Shown here one piece after another: positions 8,300-17,285 of a stretch of DNA of 64,000 nucleotides. This DNA comes from Microbacterium phyllosphaerae (GTDB taxonomy: Bacteria; Actinomycetota; Actinomycetes; Actinomycetales; Microbacteriaceae): NCBI RefSeq assembly GCF_017876435.1, contig NZ_JAGIOA010000001.1:2666001-2730000 (forward strand). The letters run 5' to 3'. How positions within the stretch are numbered: the first letter of the stretch is position 1; each line of letters starts with the position of its first letter. A program made the translations under genes and the position numbers. The notes beneath the pieces are model-generated. The model had not been told where the DNA came from. It was given only the letters and a program-made list of their open reading frames with translations, and did no database searches.

Positions 8300-9073
8300 T
8301 CAGGCCTCGCTCATCGCCTGCTTGACCTGCTGGCCCTTGGCGGCGTAGTACGCGGCACGGGCGGCGTCACGACGAGCCTGCTCGGCGTAGCCGGCCTCGA
8401 GCACGTCCTGCGGGACGTCGACGTTCGGCACATCCTGCGTGCCGTTGTACTTCTCGATGTAGGCGTCGAGCTCGGGGCCCGACGTCCACGACGTGATGAG
8501 GCAGTAGCGCGGCTCGGTGCCGACGTGCGTCGCGGCGTGCCACAGACGCTGCGTGTCGACGATCAGCTGCGCGCCGGCCGGCAGTGCGATGCGGTACTCG
8601 ATGCTCGGGTCGGTGCGGTTCTCGCGCAGGACGAAGAAGCTGTCCTTGTCGTCACTGAGGTTGAAGAATCCGCGCACGACCCAACCGGTGCCGTCGGGGT
8701 TCAGGCGGTTGTTGTCGTCCTGGTGGAGGTTGTAGAGGCACTCGCCGTACGGCGTCGGCTGCAGCTCGATCACACGGCAACGACCGACGTTGGCACCCGG
8801 CTCCTGCGCGCGACGCGTCAGGTTCGGCGCCTTGGCGGTCTGCTCGTCGATCCAGACGCCGTCCTTGTCGGTGCGCGGCGGCTTGTGGTTCCAGAAGCCG
8901 TTGCACTCGATCTCGCCCTTGGCACTGGCGAGCGGAGCGAAGCGGGTGTCACCCGACGACTTCCAGTCGTTGTACTCGATGTCGAGCCACTCTTTGGGGT
9001 CGAGCTCCTGGTCGTAGCTGTCGAGAACGACGAAGCCCTTGTCTTCGAGGGCTTTTGACTTGATGTATCCCAT
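8300..9073 (-). CDS. Putative Fe(II)/2-oxoglutarate-dependent oxygenase
   Basis: The product has 257 residues and no annotated name that I recognise. It contains a facial-triad-like arrangement typical of the 2OG oxygenase superfamily: His117-x-Asp119 in YNLHQDDNN, a distal His179 in QRLWHAATH, and Arg189 exactly ten residues later, where these enzymes bind the 2-oxoglutarate carboxylate. The predicted sheet around VVRGFFNLS and AQLIVDTQRLWH fits the jelly-roll core. There is no signal peptide. AAAGGA precedes the ATG. An iron-box-like palindrome lies about 50 bases upstream, suggesting repression when iron is replete. The gene is monocistronic. The substrate cannot be predicted; family membership rests on residue spacing alone. 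Confidence 0.55.
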   Translation of the reverse strand: MGYIKSKALEDKGFVVLDSYDQELDPKEWLDIEYNDWKSSGDTRFAPLASAKGEIECNGFWNHKPPRTDKDGVWIDEQTAKAPNLTRRAQEPGANVGRCRVIELQPTPYGECLYNLHQDDNNRLNPDGTGWVVRGFFNLSDDKDSFFVLRENRTDPSIEYRIALPAGAQLIVDTQRLWHAATHVGTEPRYCLITSWTSGPELDAYIEKYNGTQDVPNVDVPQDVLEAGYAEQARRDAARAAYYAAKGQQVKQAMSEA

Positions 9074-9122
9074 GACTGAGATGTCCTTTCATCGGGGGCC
9101 AGCACGTTTTAACAGGCCCTGA

Positions 9123-9141
9123 TAAGGCAAGCCTAACAGGG
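9123..9141 (-). promoter_or_regulatory. DtxR/IdeR-like iron box upstream of the putative oxygenase
   Basis: Read on the minus strand the core is TTAGGCTTGCCTTA, a near-perfect palindrome resembling actinobacterial iron-regulator sites (12 of 19 positions match the classical DtxR consensus). TTAGGC of the box can be the -35, with TTAAAA 18 bases further on as the -10, so a bound repressor would block the promoter. Confidence 0.5.
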
Positions 9142-9246
9142 CGCCTCTGGAGCGCCGCAGAGGGTCGCCGTGAATAAGCGAATAGACTGAATCGGGCGCC
9201 TGGCGACTCCTCGGCGCCGGGCGTTACGGGAGGACGAGACACCAGC

Positions 9247-11250
9247 ATGAGCACTGCGACCAACGTCGAGGCGACAGCTGTCAACACGATCGAGTGGCTC
9301 GCAGAGGACTCCACCACCATCGTTGTGCCGGTGTATCAGCGTCAGTACCGATGGGACATCGGCGGATGCGAGCAGCTGCTCTCCGACGTTCGAGCCGTGG
9401 CACGCGAAGACGAGTCCCACCGCCACTTCATCGGGTCGATCCTGTCGGCCTCCGATGACTCGGACGCCGACACAGAGCTCGTCCTGATCGACGGGCAGCA
9501 GCGCATCACGACGCTCATGCTGCTCGTCGCGGCTCTGCGGCACGCAGTGCAGGACTCCTCCCTCGAGTTGGCCGCCGAGCTCGATCGTGTTCTCGTGCGT
9601 CCGGACGACCCCACCCGCACCAAGCTGCGCCCGCACGACGCCTGGGCCGAGCTCTACGAGTCGGTGGTGCTCGAACGCGGCGACCACGCGGACCGTGAGT
9701 CGCGCTTCGACGACAACTACGCGTTCTTCCGCAGCCAGGTGCACGTCGACGAGGTGCCCTCGATCTGGCGCGGACTGCAGAGGCTCGAGCACGTGTCGAT
9801 CACGCTCGGCACAGAGGCGAATGCGCAGCAGATCTTCGAGAGCCTGAACTCCACCGGCGAACCGCTGCGTGATCACGAGCTCATCCACAACTACATCCTG
9901 ATGGGCCTCACCCACGCCGAGCAGCTCGATGTCGAGACCCGGTTCTGGATGCCGATCGAACGCCACACCGGAGAGACGATCGGTGCGTTCTGGCGGCACT
10001 ACCTCGTGATGACCACAGGACGAGAGGTCGCCGCGAACGGCGAGCACGGCGTCTACAGCGCCTTCCGGCGCTCCTTCCCCCGTGTCGACCTCGATCATCT
10101 GCAGGCGGATGCCGAGGTCTGGCGCCACTACGCCGAGATCTACGGCATCCTGCTCGACCCCACGCTCGAGAACGACTCCGAGATCGCGCGGCAGCTGCGG
10201 TTCGTGAACACCTTCGGGCGGGCGTCGTACCCCCTGGTGCTGAGCGTCTACAGCGATCACTCGCGAGGGCTCATCGGACGCGATGAGCTCCTGCAGACGC
10301 TCGAGTGGATCCAGACGATGTACCTGCGCCGCACCCTCGTGAATCTTCCGAATGAGCGTCTCGTCGCGCGTCTCTGCCGCGCGCGGCGGGGCGGCAGAGA
10401 CGCACTGGCCCGCGCCTTCGCTCGGATCACCCCCTCGGACGAGCGTGTGAGCGCCGTGCTGAAGTACAGCGAGCTCCCGCATCCTGCGTACGTGCTCGGA
10501 CGTCTGGAGGGGGTCGACGACGCCGGCGACTTCGACGTCGAGCACATCGTGCCGACCGTGCCCAGCGACAGCTGGTCAGGAGACGGCGTACGCCCGTGGA
10601 TCGACTACTCCGACGACGAGCGCAATGCGCATCGCGCTCTCGCACCGACGCTCGGAAACCTCACGCTCCTCGAGCAGCACCTCGCAGAGCGCGTGTTCGG
10701 CGAGTCGTTCGCAGCCAAGCGCGACTCCGCCTATGCGAGGAGTTCCGTCGCCGAGACGAAGGCGCTCGAAGCGACCGACATGTGGGGCACCGCCGCCATC
10801 TCGGAACGCACCATCCGCCTCACCGCAGAGCTGCTGCGCATCTGGGCGAGGCCCGCTCTGCCCGAGATCGATGACGACGGCCTGACCCCCATCCTCGACG
10901 CGGTGCGTCGCCGTGGCTGGCCCGCCGGGTGGGAGCGCGAGTTCGAGTACGTCGAGTACCGGGGCGAGCGCTGGGAGGTCTTCGACGTCCGATACCTGTT
11001 CAACCGGGTCTTCCGCCGTGCCTGGACCGACACACGCGATGCGGCTGTGACGTACTGCGCCACCCACGGCGGACCGATCTACGACGACATGGCCTGGAAG
11101 GGCCAGTGGGACCAGCTCGACGAGTCGCACCACCTGTACATGGGATGGGACTCGAACTACATGATGAACGCGGTGCAGGGCGTGCTCCAGGAGGCCGGCA
11201 TCGCCTCCGAGGTGTTCGTCAAGTACTCCTACATCGGGAATGTGATGTGA
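9247..11250 (+). CDS. DUF262 and DUF1524 (GmrSD-like) domain protein
   Basis: This 667-residue protein has an N-terminal DUF262 ParB-like NTPase domain with PVYQRQYRW at residues 28-36 and DGQQR at 82-86, and a DUF1524 HNH-type nuclease region with FDVEHIVP at 429-436 followed by GNLTLLEQHLAE. These two domains make up GmrS and GmrD, the type IV restriction enzyme that cleaves glucosylated-hydroxymethylated DNA, and they are fused in many single-gene defence proteins. From about residue 541 there is a further tail of about 125 residues (KGQWDQLDESHHLYMGWDS within it) that I cannot assign. GGGAGGACGAG precedes the ATG. The following hydrolase gene starts one base after this stop. Confidence 0.82.
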   Translation: MSTATNVEATAVNTIEWLAEDSTTIVVPVYQRQYRWDIGGCEQLLSDVRAVAREDESHRHFIGSILSASDDSDADTELVLIDGQQRITTLMLLVAALRHAVQDSSLELAAELDRVLVRPDDPTRTKLRPHDAWAELYESVVLERGDHADRESRFDDNYAFFRSQVHVDEVPSIWRGLQRLEHVSITLGTEANAQQIFESLNSTGEPLRDHELIHNYILMGLTHAEQLDVETRFWMPIERHTGETIGAFWRHYLVMTTGREVAANGEHGVYSAFRRSFPRVDLDHLQADAEVWRHYAEIYGILLDPTLENDSEIARQLRFVNTFGRASYPLVLSVYSDHSRGLIGRDELLQTLEWIQTMYLRRTLVNLPNERLVARLCRARRGGRDALARAFARITPSDERVSAVLKYSELPHPAYVLGRLEGVDDAGDFDVEHIVPTVPSDSWSGDGVRPWIDYSDDERNAHRALAPTLGNLTLLEQHLAERVFGESFAAKRDSAYARSSVAETKALEATDMWGTAAISERTIRLTAELLRIWARPALPEIDDDGLTPILDAVRRRGWPAGWEREFEYVEYRGERWEVFDVRYLFNRVFRRAWTDTRDAAVTYCATHGGPIYDDMAWKGQWDQLDESHHLYMGWDSNYMMNAVQGVLQEAGIASEVFVKYSYIGNVM

Positions 11251-11251
11251 C

Positions 11252-12499
11252 ATGACGACCACCATCCGCCGCCTGCTCGACCTCACTGTCGAGGAGCACA
11301 CGCTCACCGTCCCTCTCGTGTGGGGCGACCCGGCCGACACCCGCACGATCGACGTCTTCGCCCGCGTCGTCACCCGCGAGGGAGGCGAGAGGCTCCCCTA
11401 CCTGGTCTTCCTGCAGGGGGGACCAGGTCACGAAGCACCCCGTCCGTTCCACTCGTCGACGTCGCCCGCCTGGCTCGACGAGGCGCTCGCGCACTACCGG
11501 GTCGTGATGCTCGACCAGCGAGGCACCGGACTCTCGACGCCGGTCGGCGATGCCGACCTCGAGCGCGGATCGGCCGCGGTCGCGGAGCACCTCACGCACC
11601 TGCGCGCGGACTCGATCGTCCGCGACTGCGAGGCGATGCGCGAACACCTCGGCGCCGAGACGTGGAGCGTGCTCGGTCAGTCGTTCGGCGGATTCACGAC
11701 CCTCGCCTACCTGTCGACCGACGCCGACTCGCTGGCCGACGTCTTCATCACGGGTGGGCTCAGCACCGTGAGCCGCCACCCGGACGAGGTGTACGCGCTC
11801 TGCTACGACAAGATGCGCGCGGCCTCCGAGCAGTACTACCGTCGGTTCCCCGAGCACAGGGATGCCATGCGGCGTCTCGTAGATCGAGCCGCGGCAGGTG
11901 ACATCATCCTGCCCGACGGCGAGATCGTCTCACCGTCGAGGCTGCGCTCCGTGGGCTCGGCGCTCGGCACGAACGACGGCTGGCAAGCCGTGTGGTCGCT
12001 GCTCGAGCGCGATCCCGCGTCCAACGCCTTCCGTCACGATCTGATGCACGCGATGCCCTACGGCGGCCGCAACCCGCTCTACTTCGCGTTCCATGAATCG
12101 AGCTACGCGAGCGGGCACGCGACGCAGTGGTCGGCGGAGCGCACGGAGCCCCAGGACTTCCGCGACGACGTCACGCTCTTCACAGGCGAGCACATCCGCC
12201 GCGAGTGGACCGAGACGGTGCCGGCATTTCAGCCCTGGCGCGACGTCACGCTCGCGCTGGCGGAGTTCGAGTGGCCGCGCATCTACGACGAGGTCGCCAT
12301 CGCGACGTCCGGTGCGACGGGCGCTGCGGCGGTGTACGTGAACGACGTGTACGTGCCGATGGAGTTCTCCCTCGAGACCGCTCGTCTGTTGCCCGGCGTC
12401 ACGCTCTGGGTGACCAGCGAGCACGAGCACAACGGCGTACGCTCCGGCCCCGTGCTGACCCGCCTCTTCGATCTCGCCCACGGTCGCCGCGTCCGTTGA
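11252..12499 (+). CDS. Alpha/beta hydrolase, prolyl aminopeptidase-like (peptidase family S33)
   Basis: This 415-residue protein has the S33 aminopeptidase layout: the oxyanion motif GGPG at 56-59, DQRGTG at 89-94 and the nucleophile elbow GQSFGG at 142-147 with Ser144. The catalytic His is most likely in SEHEHNGVRSGPV near the C-terminus. No signal peptide is visible, so it should act in the cytoplasm and release N-terminal proline or similar residues from small peptides. It starts one base after the DUF262 gene ends, which implies co-transcription and coupling; whether the pairing is functional is unknown. Confidence 0.8.
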   Translation: MTTTIRRLLDLTVEEHTLTVPLVWGDPADTRTIDVFARVVTREGGERLPYLVFLQGGPGHEAPRPFHSSTSPAWLDEALAHYRVVMLDQRGTGLSTPVGDADLERGSAAVAEHLTHLRADSIVRDCEAMREHLGAETWSVLGQSFGGFTTLAYLSTDADSLADVFITGGLSTVSRHPDEVYALCYDKMRAASEQYYRRFPEHRDAMRRLVDRAAAGDIILPDGEIVSPSRLRSVGSALGTNDGWQAVWSLLERDPASNAFRHDLMHAMPYGGRNPLYFAFHESSYASGHATQWSAERTEPQDFRDDVTLFTGEHIRREWTETVPAFQPWRDVTLALAEFEWPRIYDEVAIATSGATGAAAVYVNDVYVPMEFSLETARLLPGVTLWVTSEHEHNGVRSGPVLTRLFDLAHGRRVR

Positions 12500-12552
12500 G
12501 GATCCCCCTGCAGGCGGATGCCCCCACGTCCGGAGCCGCATAGCCTGATTCC

Positions 12553-12834
12553 ATGGCCGACACACTCGGGATGCTCCTGACGATCGCGATCCTCCTCATC
12601 GTCGTGACCGCGATCGTCGTGGTGATCGTGGCGGCGTATGCCAGGGTGCCCCTCGAGAAGAAGTACGAGAGTGCCGGTGGCGGACTCGGAGGGTCGTTCG
12701 AGGCGGTCTGGATGCCGTCGGCCCACGAGGCCGGCATCGAGCGCGACCGCCAGACCAAGCGCACGGCCCCCGCGCCCTCCCCCGGCGACCCGCCCAGCCG
12801 GATAGACGGGGAACGCATCGTCATCGATCTCTGA
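12553..12834 (+). CDS. Small single-span membrane protein
   Basis: The product has 93 residues: one strong transmembrane helix at about residues 7-30 (LLTIAILLIVVTAIVVVIV) followed by a hydrophilic, Pro- and Gly-rich tail. No family is recognised. A -10-like TAGCCT at 12541-12546 ends exactly seven bases before the ATG, so the gene probably has its own leaderless mRNA. Third-position GC is high and similar to its neighbours, supporting a real gene. Confidence 0.6.
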   Translation: MADTLGMLLTIAILLIVVTAIVVVIVAAYARVPLEKKYESAGGGLGGSFEAVWMPSAHEAGIERDRQTKRTAPAPSPGDPPSRIDGERIVIDL

Positions 12835-12861
12835 GGACCGCTCGCCTCCAGGTGAACACGA

Positions 12862-12895
12862 AGAAGGCCCCGGTTCCGAGGAACCGGGGCCTTCT
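12862..12895. terminator. Bidirectional terminator upstream of rpmE2 end
   Basis: A 15-bp perfect stem (12862-12876 with 12881-12895) with a CGAG tetraloop lies between the convergent small membrane gene and rpmE2. Confidence 0.85.
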
Positions 12896-12908
12896 GACGC
12901 GGTGGTCG

Positions 12909-13166
12909 TTACTTGGACGAGCCGCCGAAGCCCTTGAAGCGCTGGTTGAACTTCTCGACGCGGCCGGCCGAGTCCATGATGCGCTGCTTGCCCGTGTAGA
13001 ACGGGTGCGATGCCGACGAGATCTCGACGTCGATGACGGGGTACTCGACGCCGTCGAGCTCGATCGTCTTGTCGCCGGTCACGGTCGAACGGGTGAGGAA
13101 CGTCTCTCCCGAGCCCAGGTCGCGGAACACGACAGCCTTGTACTCGGGGTGAATGTCAGTCTTCAT
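12909..13166 (-). CDS. rpmE2: Ribosomal protein L31 type B
   Basis: This 85-residue protein starts [14 protein letters not shown], contains [12 protein letters not shown] and lacks the CxxC pairs that bind zinc in type A L31, so it is the zinc-free form. Type B genes are often repressed by Zur and induced under zinc limitation to replace the zinc-containing form; I see no recognisable Zur box in the 90 bases upstream, so it may be the constitutive L31 here. AAGGA precedes the ATG. Confidence 0.95.
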   Translation of the reverse strand: MKTDIHPEYKAVVFRDLGSGETFLTRSTVTGDKTIELDGVEYPVIDVEISSASHPFYTGKQRIMDSAGRVEKFNQRFKGFGGSSK

Positions 13167-13257
13167 GGGATTCCTTAGTTGCTGCCCTGGATTGTGCCAG
13201 GGACGAGGGAAGTCTGCGGTGCAGAGAGCACCAAGGATCGATTCTATCAGATCGCGA

Positions 13258-14043
13258 TCAGGACGCCGCGCGCGCGGCGTAGCGACCGTCTTCGCTGCTG
13301 AGCACGATCGGCATACCGAACGTCTCGGTCAGCGTCTCGGCGGTCAGGGTCTCGGCGACCGGCCCCGCGGCGACGATGCGCCCCTCGCGCATGAGCAGCG
13401 CATGGGTGAAGCCGACCGGGATCTCCTCCACGTGATGCGTGACCATCAGCATCGCGGGCGTCGTCGGCGACGACGCGTAGCCGCTGAGCAGGGCGAGCAG
13501 TTCTTCCCGTGACCCGAGATCGAGCGACGCCGTCGGCTCGTCGAGGAGGAGCAGCTCGGGGTCGGTCATCACGGCGCGAGCGATCTGGACGCGCTTCTGC
13601 TCGCCGTCGCTCAGTGTCCCGAACGTGCGCTCGGCGAGGTGCTCGAGACGCCAGTCGCCGAGCACGCGCAGCGCGCGACGCTCATCGATGTCCTCGTAGT
13701 TCTCGTTCCATCGGCCGAGCACCGAGTATGCGGCGGTGAGGACGGTGTTGAGCACCGTCTCATCACGCGGCACGCGCTTCGCCATCGCGGAGGACGCGAA
13801 GCCGATGCGCGGCCGCACCTCGAACACGTCGGTGCGGCCCACGGTCTCCCCCAGCACGGTCACCGTTCCGGAGGTCGGGTGCATGAGCGTGTCGGCCAAC
13901 TGCAGCAGGGTCGTCTTTCCCGCGCCGTTCGGGCCCAGGATCACCCATCGCTGATCGTCGTCGACCTGCCAGGTCACGTGATCGATGATGTTGCGGCCCT
14001 CGCGGCGCACGACGACGTCGGTGAATTCCAGAGCGCTCGACAT
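13258..14043 (-). CDS. ABC transporter ATP-binding protein
   Basis: This stand-alone ATPase of 261 residues has Walker A GPNGAGKT at about residues 38-45, the variant signature LSDGEQKR, Walker B LLLLDEP and an H-loop in [10 protein letters not shown]. The LSDGE signature and the [12 protein letters not shown]-loop region belong to the YlmA/ModF-like group of soluble ATPases whose membrane partners are rarely adjacent. No permease gene is next to it. TAGGCT at 14050-14055 (minus strand) ends seven bases before the ATG, which also has GGGAG, so the mRNA may be leaderless. The substrate is unknown. Confidence 0.78.
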   Translation of the reverse strand: MSSALEFTDVVVRREGRNIIDHVTWQVDDDQRWVILGPNGAGKTTLLQLADTLMHPTSGTVTVLGETVGRTDVFEVRPRIGFASSAMAKRVPRDETVLNTVLTAAYSVLGRWNENYEDIDERRALRVLGDWRLEHLAERTFGTLSDGEQKRVQIARAVMTDPELLLLDEPTASLDLGSREELLALLSGYASSPTTPAMLMVTHHVEEIPVGFTHALLMREGRIVAAGPVAETLTAETLTETFGMPIVLSSEDGRYAARAAS

Positions 14044-14060
14044 GCTCCCAGCCTATCGGC

Positions 14061-15245
14061 TCAGGACGTCAGCTCCGCGTACAGCGCGCGCGTGGTGTCG
14101 GCGATCGCACCCCAGCTGAACTCGTCGCGGGCGCGCTCCCGACCGGCCTCGCCGTATGCCCGTGCGCGCTCCGGATCGGAGGTCACCTCGGTGAGCACGT
14201 CGGCGAGATCGGCGATGTACCGCTCCGGGTCCACGGGGGTTCCCGTGCCGTCCTGCAGCTGCTCGATCGACACGAGTCGCCCGGTGACGCCGTCGGCGAC
14301 GACCTCGGGGATGCCCCCGGTCGCCGTGCCGACGACCGCTGCCCCGCATGCCATCGCCTCGAGGTTCACGATGCCCAGCGGCTCGTAGACAGACGGGCAG
14401 ACGAAGGTCGTCGCGGCCGTGAGGATCGCCGAGAGCTCGTCGCGCGGCAGCATCCGCTCGATCCAGACGACACCGTCGCGGGTCTGCTGCAGGAGCTTCA
14501 CGCCCTCCTGCACCTCGGCCATGATCTCGGGAGTGTCCGGGGCGCCGGCACAGAGGATCAGCTGCACCTCAGGGGGCAGCAGACGAGCGGCCTGCAGCAG
14601 GTAGGGCAGGCCCTTCTGCCGGGTGATACGCCCGACGAAGACGACGGACGGTCGGGCCGGGTCGATCCCGACGGATTCGAGGAAGGCGGGGTTCTGCACC
14701 GGCCGCCACCGTTCGACATCGATCCCGTTGTGGATCACGCGCACCTTGGCCGGGTCGACCGACGGGTAGCTGCGCAGGATGTCGGCGCGCATGCCCGCGC
14801 TCACCGCGATGACCGCCGCCGCATTCTCGTAGGCGAGCTTCTCGATGCCGCTCGACACCGCGTATCCACCGCCGAGCTGCTCGGCCTTCCACGGGCGCAG
14901 CGGCTCGAGGCTGTGCGCGGTGAGCACGTGCGGGATCCCGTGCAGTTGGGAGGCGATGTGCCCGGCGAAGTTCGCGTACCAGGTGTGGCTGTGCACGAGG
15001 TCGGCGTCGGAGATGGCCGAGACGATCTCGAGATCCGTGCCTAGCGTCTGCAGAGCGGCGTTCGCGGAGGCGAGTTCCGAGGGCGTCCGATACGCGAAAG
15101 TACCCGCCTCATCACGCGGAGAACCGAAGGCTCTAACCTGTACATCGATATTCTGCCGCAGGGCCGTGACGAGCTCGGCGACGTGGACGCCCGCACCTCC
15201 GTAGATCTCCGGCGGGTATTCCTTCGTGATCATCTCGACGCGCAT
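14061..15245 (-). CDS. glgA: ADP-glucose-dependent GT4 glucosyltransferase (GlgA/GlgM type)
   Basis: The protein starts MRVEMITKEYPPEIYGGAGVH and has 394 residues with a GT-B fold; the C-terminal half holds FVGRITRQKGL and VYEPLGIVNLEAMACG, the GT4 nucleotide-sugar site with its E-x7-E motif. It belongs to the actinobacterial GlgA that lies divergent to glgC; the Mycobacterium tuberculosis member in the same arrangement (GlgM) joins ADP-glucose to glucose-1-phosphate to give maltose-1-phosphate. Whether this one makes maltose-1-phosphate or extends glycogen cannot be told from sequence. The start at 15245 has TACCGT ending seven bases upstream, consistent with a leaderless mRNA. Confidence 0.85.
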   Translation of the reverse strand: MRVEMITKEYPPEIYGGAGVHVAELVTALRQNIDVQVRAFGSPRDEAGTFAYRTPSELASANAALQTLGTDLEIVSAISDADLVHSHTWYANFAGHIASQLHGIPHVLTAHSLEPLRPWKAEQLGGGYAVSSGIEKLAYENAAAVIAVSAGMRADILRSYPSVDPAKVRVIHNGIDVERWRPVQNPAFLESVGIDPARPSVVFVGRITRQKGLPYLLQAARLLPPEVQLILCAGAPDTPEIMAEVQEGVKLLQQTRDGVVWIERMLPRDELSAILTAATTFVCPSVYEPLGIVNLEAMACGAAVVGTATGGIPEVVADGVTGRLVSIEQLQDGTGTPVDPERYIADLADVLTEVTSDPERARAYGEAGRERARDEFSWGAIADTTRALYAELTS

Positions 15246-15251
15246 GTCTAG

Positions 15252-15257
15252 ACGGTA
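15252..15257 (-). promoter_or_regulatory. Putative -10 element of glgA (leaderless)
   Basis: On the minus strand TACCGT ends seven bases before the A of the glgA ATG, so transcription would begin at the start codon. No strong -35 is visible. Confidence 0.45.
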
Positions 15258-15302
15258 GTGACTCACTTGTCCAGATGCTAGTTCGCCGGGCCGATTCGCC
15301 TC

Positions 15303-15308
15303 TATGGT
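15303..15308 (+). promoter_or_regulatory. Putative -10 element of glgC (leaderless)
   Basis: TATGGT ends seven bases before the glgC ATG, and no Shine-Dalgarno sequence lies between them (only GGGTGC). The divergent glgA and glgC promoters share a 69-base gap. Confidence 0.5.
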
Positions 15309-15314
15309 GGGTGC

Positions 15315-16556
15315 ATGTCCGCACCAAAGAAGATCTTCGGCATCATCCTCGCCGGCGGCGAGGGAAAGCGTCTCATGCCCCTCACGGCTGATCGCGCGAA
15401 ACCTGCAGTGCCCTTCGGCGGACAGTACCGATTGATCGATTTCGCGATCTCGAACCTCATAAATTCGGGGCTTCGTCAGGTCGTCGTCCTCACGCAGTAC
15501 AAGTCGCACAGCCTCGACCGGCACATCTCGCAGACGTGGCGCATGTCAGCACTGCTCGACTCGTACGTCACATCGGTGCCCGCGCAGCAGCGACTCGGCA
15601 AGCGCTGGTTCTCCGGCTCCGCCGACGCGATCCTCCAGAGCCTCAACCTGATCAACGACGAGAAGCCCGACATCGTGGTCGTGATCGGCGCCGATCACGT
15701 GTACCGCATGGACTTCCGTCAGATGCTCGAGGCGCACATCGAGTCCGGCGCCAAAGCCACCGTCGCCGGCATCCGCCAGCCCCTCTCGATGGCGTCGCAG
15801 TTCGGCGTGATCGATGCAGACACCGAGACCGGACGCATCAAGCAGTTCCTCGAGAAGCCGACCGACATCGCCGGCCTCGAGGACTCCCCGCACGAGGTGC
15901 TCGCCTCGATGGGCAACTACATCTTCGACGCCGACGCTCTGATCGCCGCCGTCGAGGCCGACGGCGAATCGCCGACCTCCGGCCACGACATGGGTGGCGA
16001 CATCGTGCCGTACTTCGTCGACCGCGGTGAGGCCGGCTACTACGACATGAAGCAGAACGATGTCCCGGGTTCCTCTCCCCGCGATCGTTCGTACTGGCGC
16101 GACGTGGGTACCATCGACTCGTTCTTCGACGCCCACATGGATCTGATCTCGACGCTGCCGATCTTCAACCTCTACAACATGGAGTGGCCGATCCATTCGC
16201 AGGCCGTGAACTCGCCGCCCGCGAAGTTCGTGCGCGACTCGGTGGGCCGCATCGGCAACGCGATCGACTCGATCGTGTCACTCGGGTCCGTGCTGTCGGG
16301 AACACATCTCGAACGCAGCGTCGTCGGGCCGTGGACCCTCGCGGGCGGCGGCTCCACGATCACCGACTCCGTCGTCTTCGACGGGGTGCGGGTCGGAGCG
16401 GGTTCTCGAGTGCATCGCGCGATCCTCGACAAGAACGTGGTCCTCGCCGACGGCGCGACCGTGGGCGTCGACCGAGAGCGCGATCTCGCCCGGGGGTTCA
16501 CCGTGACGGAGTCGGGCATCACCGTGGTCGGCAAGGGCCTGTTCATCGAACGGTGA
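15315..16556 (+). CDS. glgC: Glucose-1-phosphate adenylyltransferase
   Basis: GlgC makes ADP-glucose from ATP and glucose-1-phosphate, the committed and usually allosterically regulated step of bacterial glycogen synthesis. The 413-residue protein has the nucleotidyltransferase start [27 protein letters not shown], the substrate-binding WFSGSADAI and the [11 protein letters not shown] segment, followed by a left-handed beta-helix C-terminus. It is divergent from glgA, and together they supply and use ADP-glucose. Confidence 0.96.
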   Translation: MSAPKKIFGIILAGGEGKRLMPLTADRAKPAVPFGGQYRLIDFAISNLINSGLRQVVVLTQYKSHSLDRHISQTWRMSALLDSYVTSVPAQQRLGKRWFSGSADAILQSLNLINDEKPDIVVVIGADHVYRMDFRQMLEAHIESGAKATVAGIRQPLSMASQFGVIDADTETGRIKQFLEKPTDIAGLEDSPHEVLASMGNYIFDADALIAAVEADGESPTSGHDMGGDIVPYFVDRGEAGYYDMKQNDVPGSSPRDRSYWRDVGTIDSFFDAHMDLISTLPIFNLYNMEWPIHSQAVNSPPAKFVRDSVGRIGNAIDSIVSLGSVLSGTHLERSVVGPWTLAGGGSTITDSVVFDGVRVGAGSRVHRAILDKNVVLADGATVGVDRERDLARGFTVTESGITVVGKGLFIER

Positions 16557-16617
16557 CCGGGTCATCGGAGTCCCGCACCGCACGTCGACGAGCGCAGCTG
16601 TCGATACGCTGGGGAGC

Positions 16618-17253
16618 GTGACTGCTGCGCGCTTCCTCGTCGTCCTCGATGCTGATTCCACACTCATCCGCAATGAGGTGATCGAACTCATCGCCGACGA
16701 AGCTGGGCGTCGCGACGAAGTGCAGGCAGCCACGGAGGCCGCGATGCGCGGCGAGATCGACTTCGCGACGAGTCTGCGGTCGCGGGTCGCAGCCCTCGAG
16801 GGCGTGCCGGTGTCGGGTTTCGCCCGGGTGCTCACCCGCATCGAGCCGACGCCCGGCGTCCATGAGCTGACGGCCGCCGTCCATGAACGCGGTGGTGTCG
16901 TCGGTGTCGTGTCCGGCGGCTTCCACGAGATCCTCGACGACGTCGCCCCCGGGCTCGGCGTGGACCGCTGGCGCGCGAACCGCCTGGAGGTCACCGACGG
17001 CGCGCTCTCTGGTCGGGTCGACGGCGAGATCGTCGATGCTGCTGCCAAGGCCGCATCGCTGCTCGCCTGGGCGGACGAGCTCGGAGTGCCGCGCCACGCG
17101 ACGATCGCGATCGGCGACGGAGCCAACGACCTGAGGATGATGTCTGTCGCCGGGCTCGGAGTCGCGTTCAACGCGAAGCCTGCCGTGCGCGCGGCCGCAA
17201 GCCTGGTCGTCGGCCCGCAGAACCTGTCCGAGGTCATCGCCCTGCTGCCGTAG
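16618..17253 (+). CDS. serB: Phosphoserine phosphatase
   Basis: SerB removes the phosphate from phosphoserine, the last step of serine synthesis. This HAD-family protein (211 residues) lacks the N-terminal ACT domains of longer SerB proteins. Visible motifs are LDADST (residues 10-15, motif I), VVSGGFHEI (motif II) and IGDGANDLRMM (motif IV). The GTG start is preceded both by GGGGAG and by a TACGCT ending eight bases upstream, so the translation mode is ambiguous. It may instead act on another small phosphate ester, but the motif pattern favours SerB. Confidence 0.82.
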   Translation: MTAARFLVVLDADSTLIRNEVIELIADEAGRRDEVQAATEAAMRGEIDFATSLRSRVAALEGVPVSGFARVLTRIEPTPGVHELTAAVHERGGVVGVVSGGFHEILDDVAPGLGVDRWRANRLEVTDGALSGRVDGEIVDAAAKAASLLAWADELGVPRHATIAIGDGANDLRMMSVAGLGVAFNAKPAVRAAASLVVGPQNLSEVIALLP

Positions 17254-17285
17254 CGGATGTCCGAAGCCCGGTCTATCGTCGGGCC

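Noticed and set aside
13167-13257. Possible Zur box upstream of rpmE2
   Set aside because: No AT-rich palindrome resembling a Zur site could be found in this stretch.
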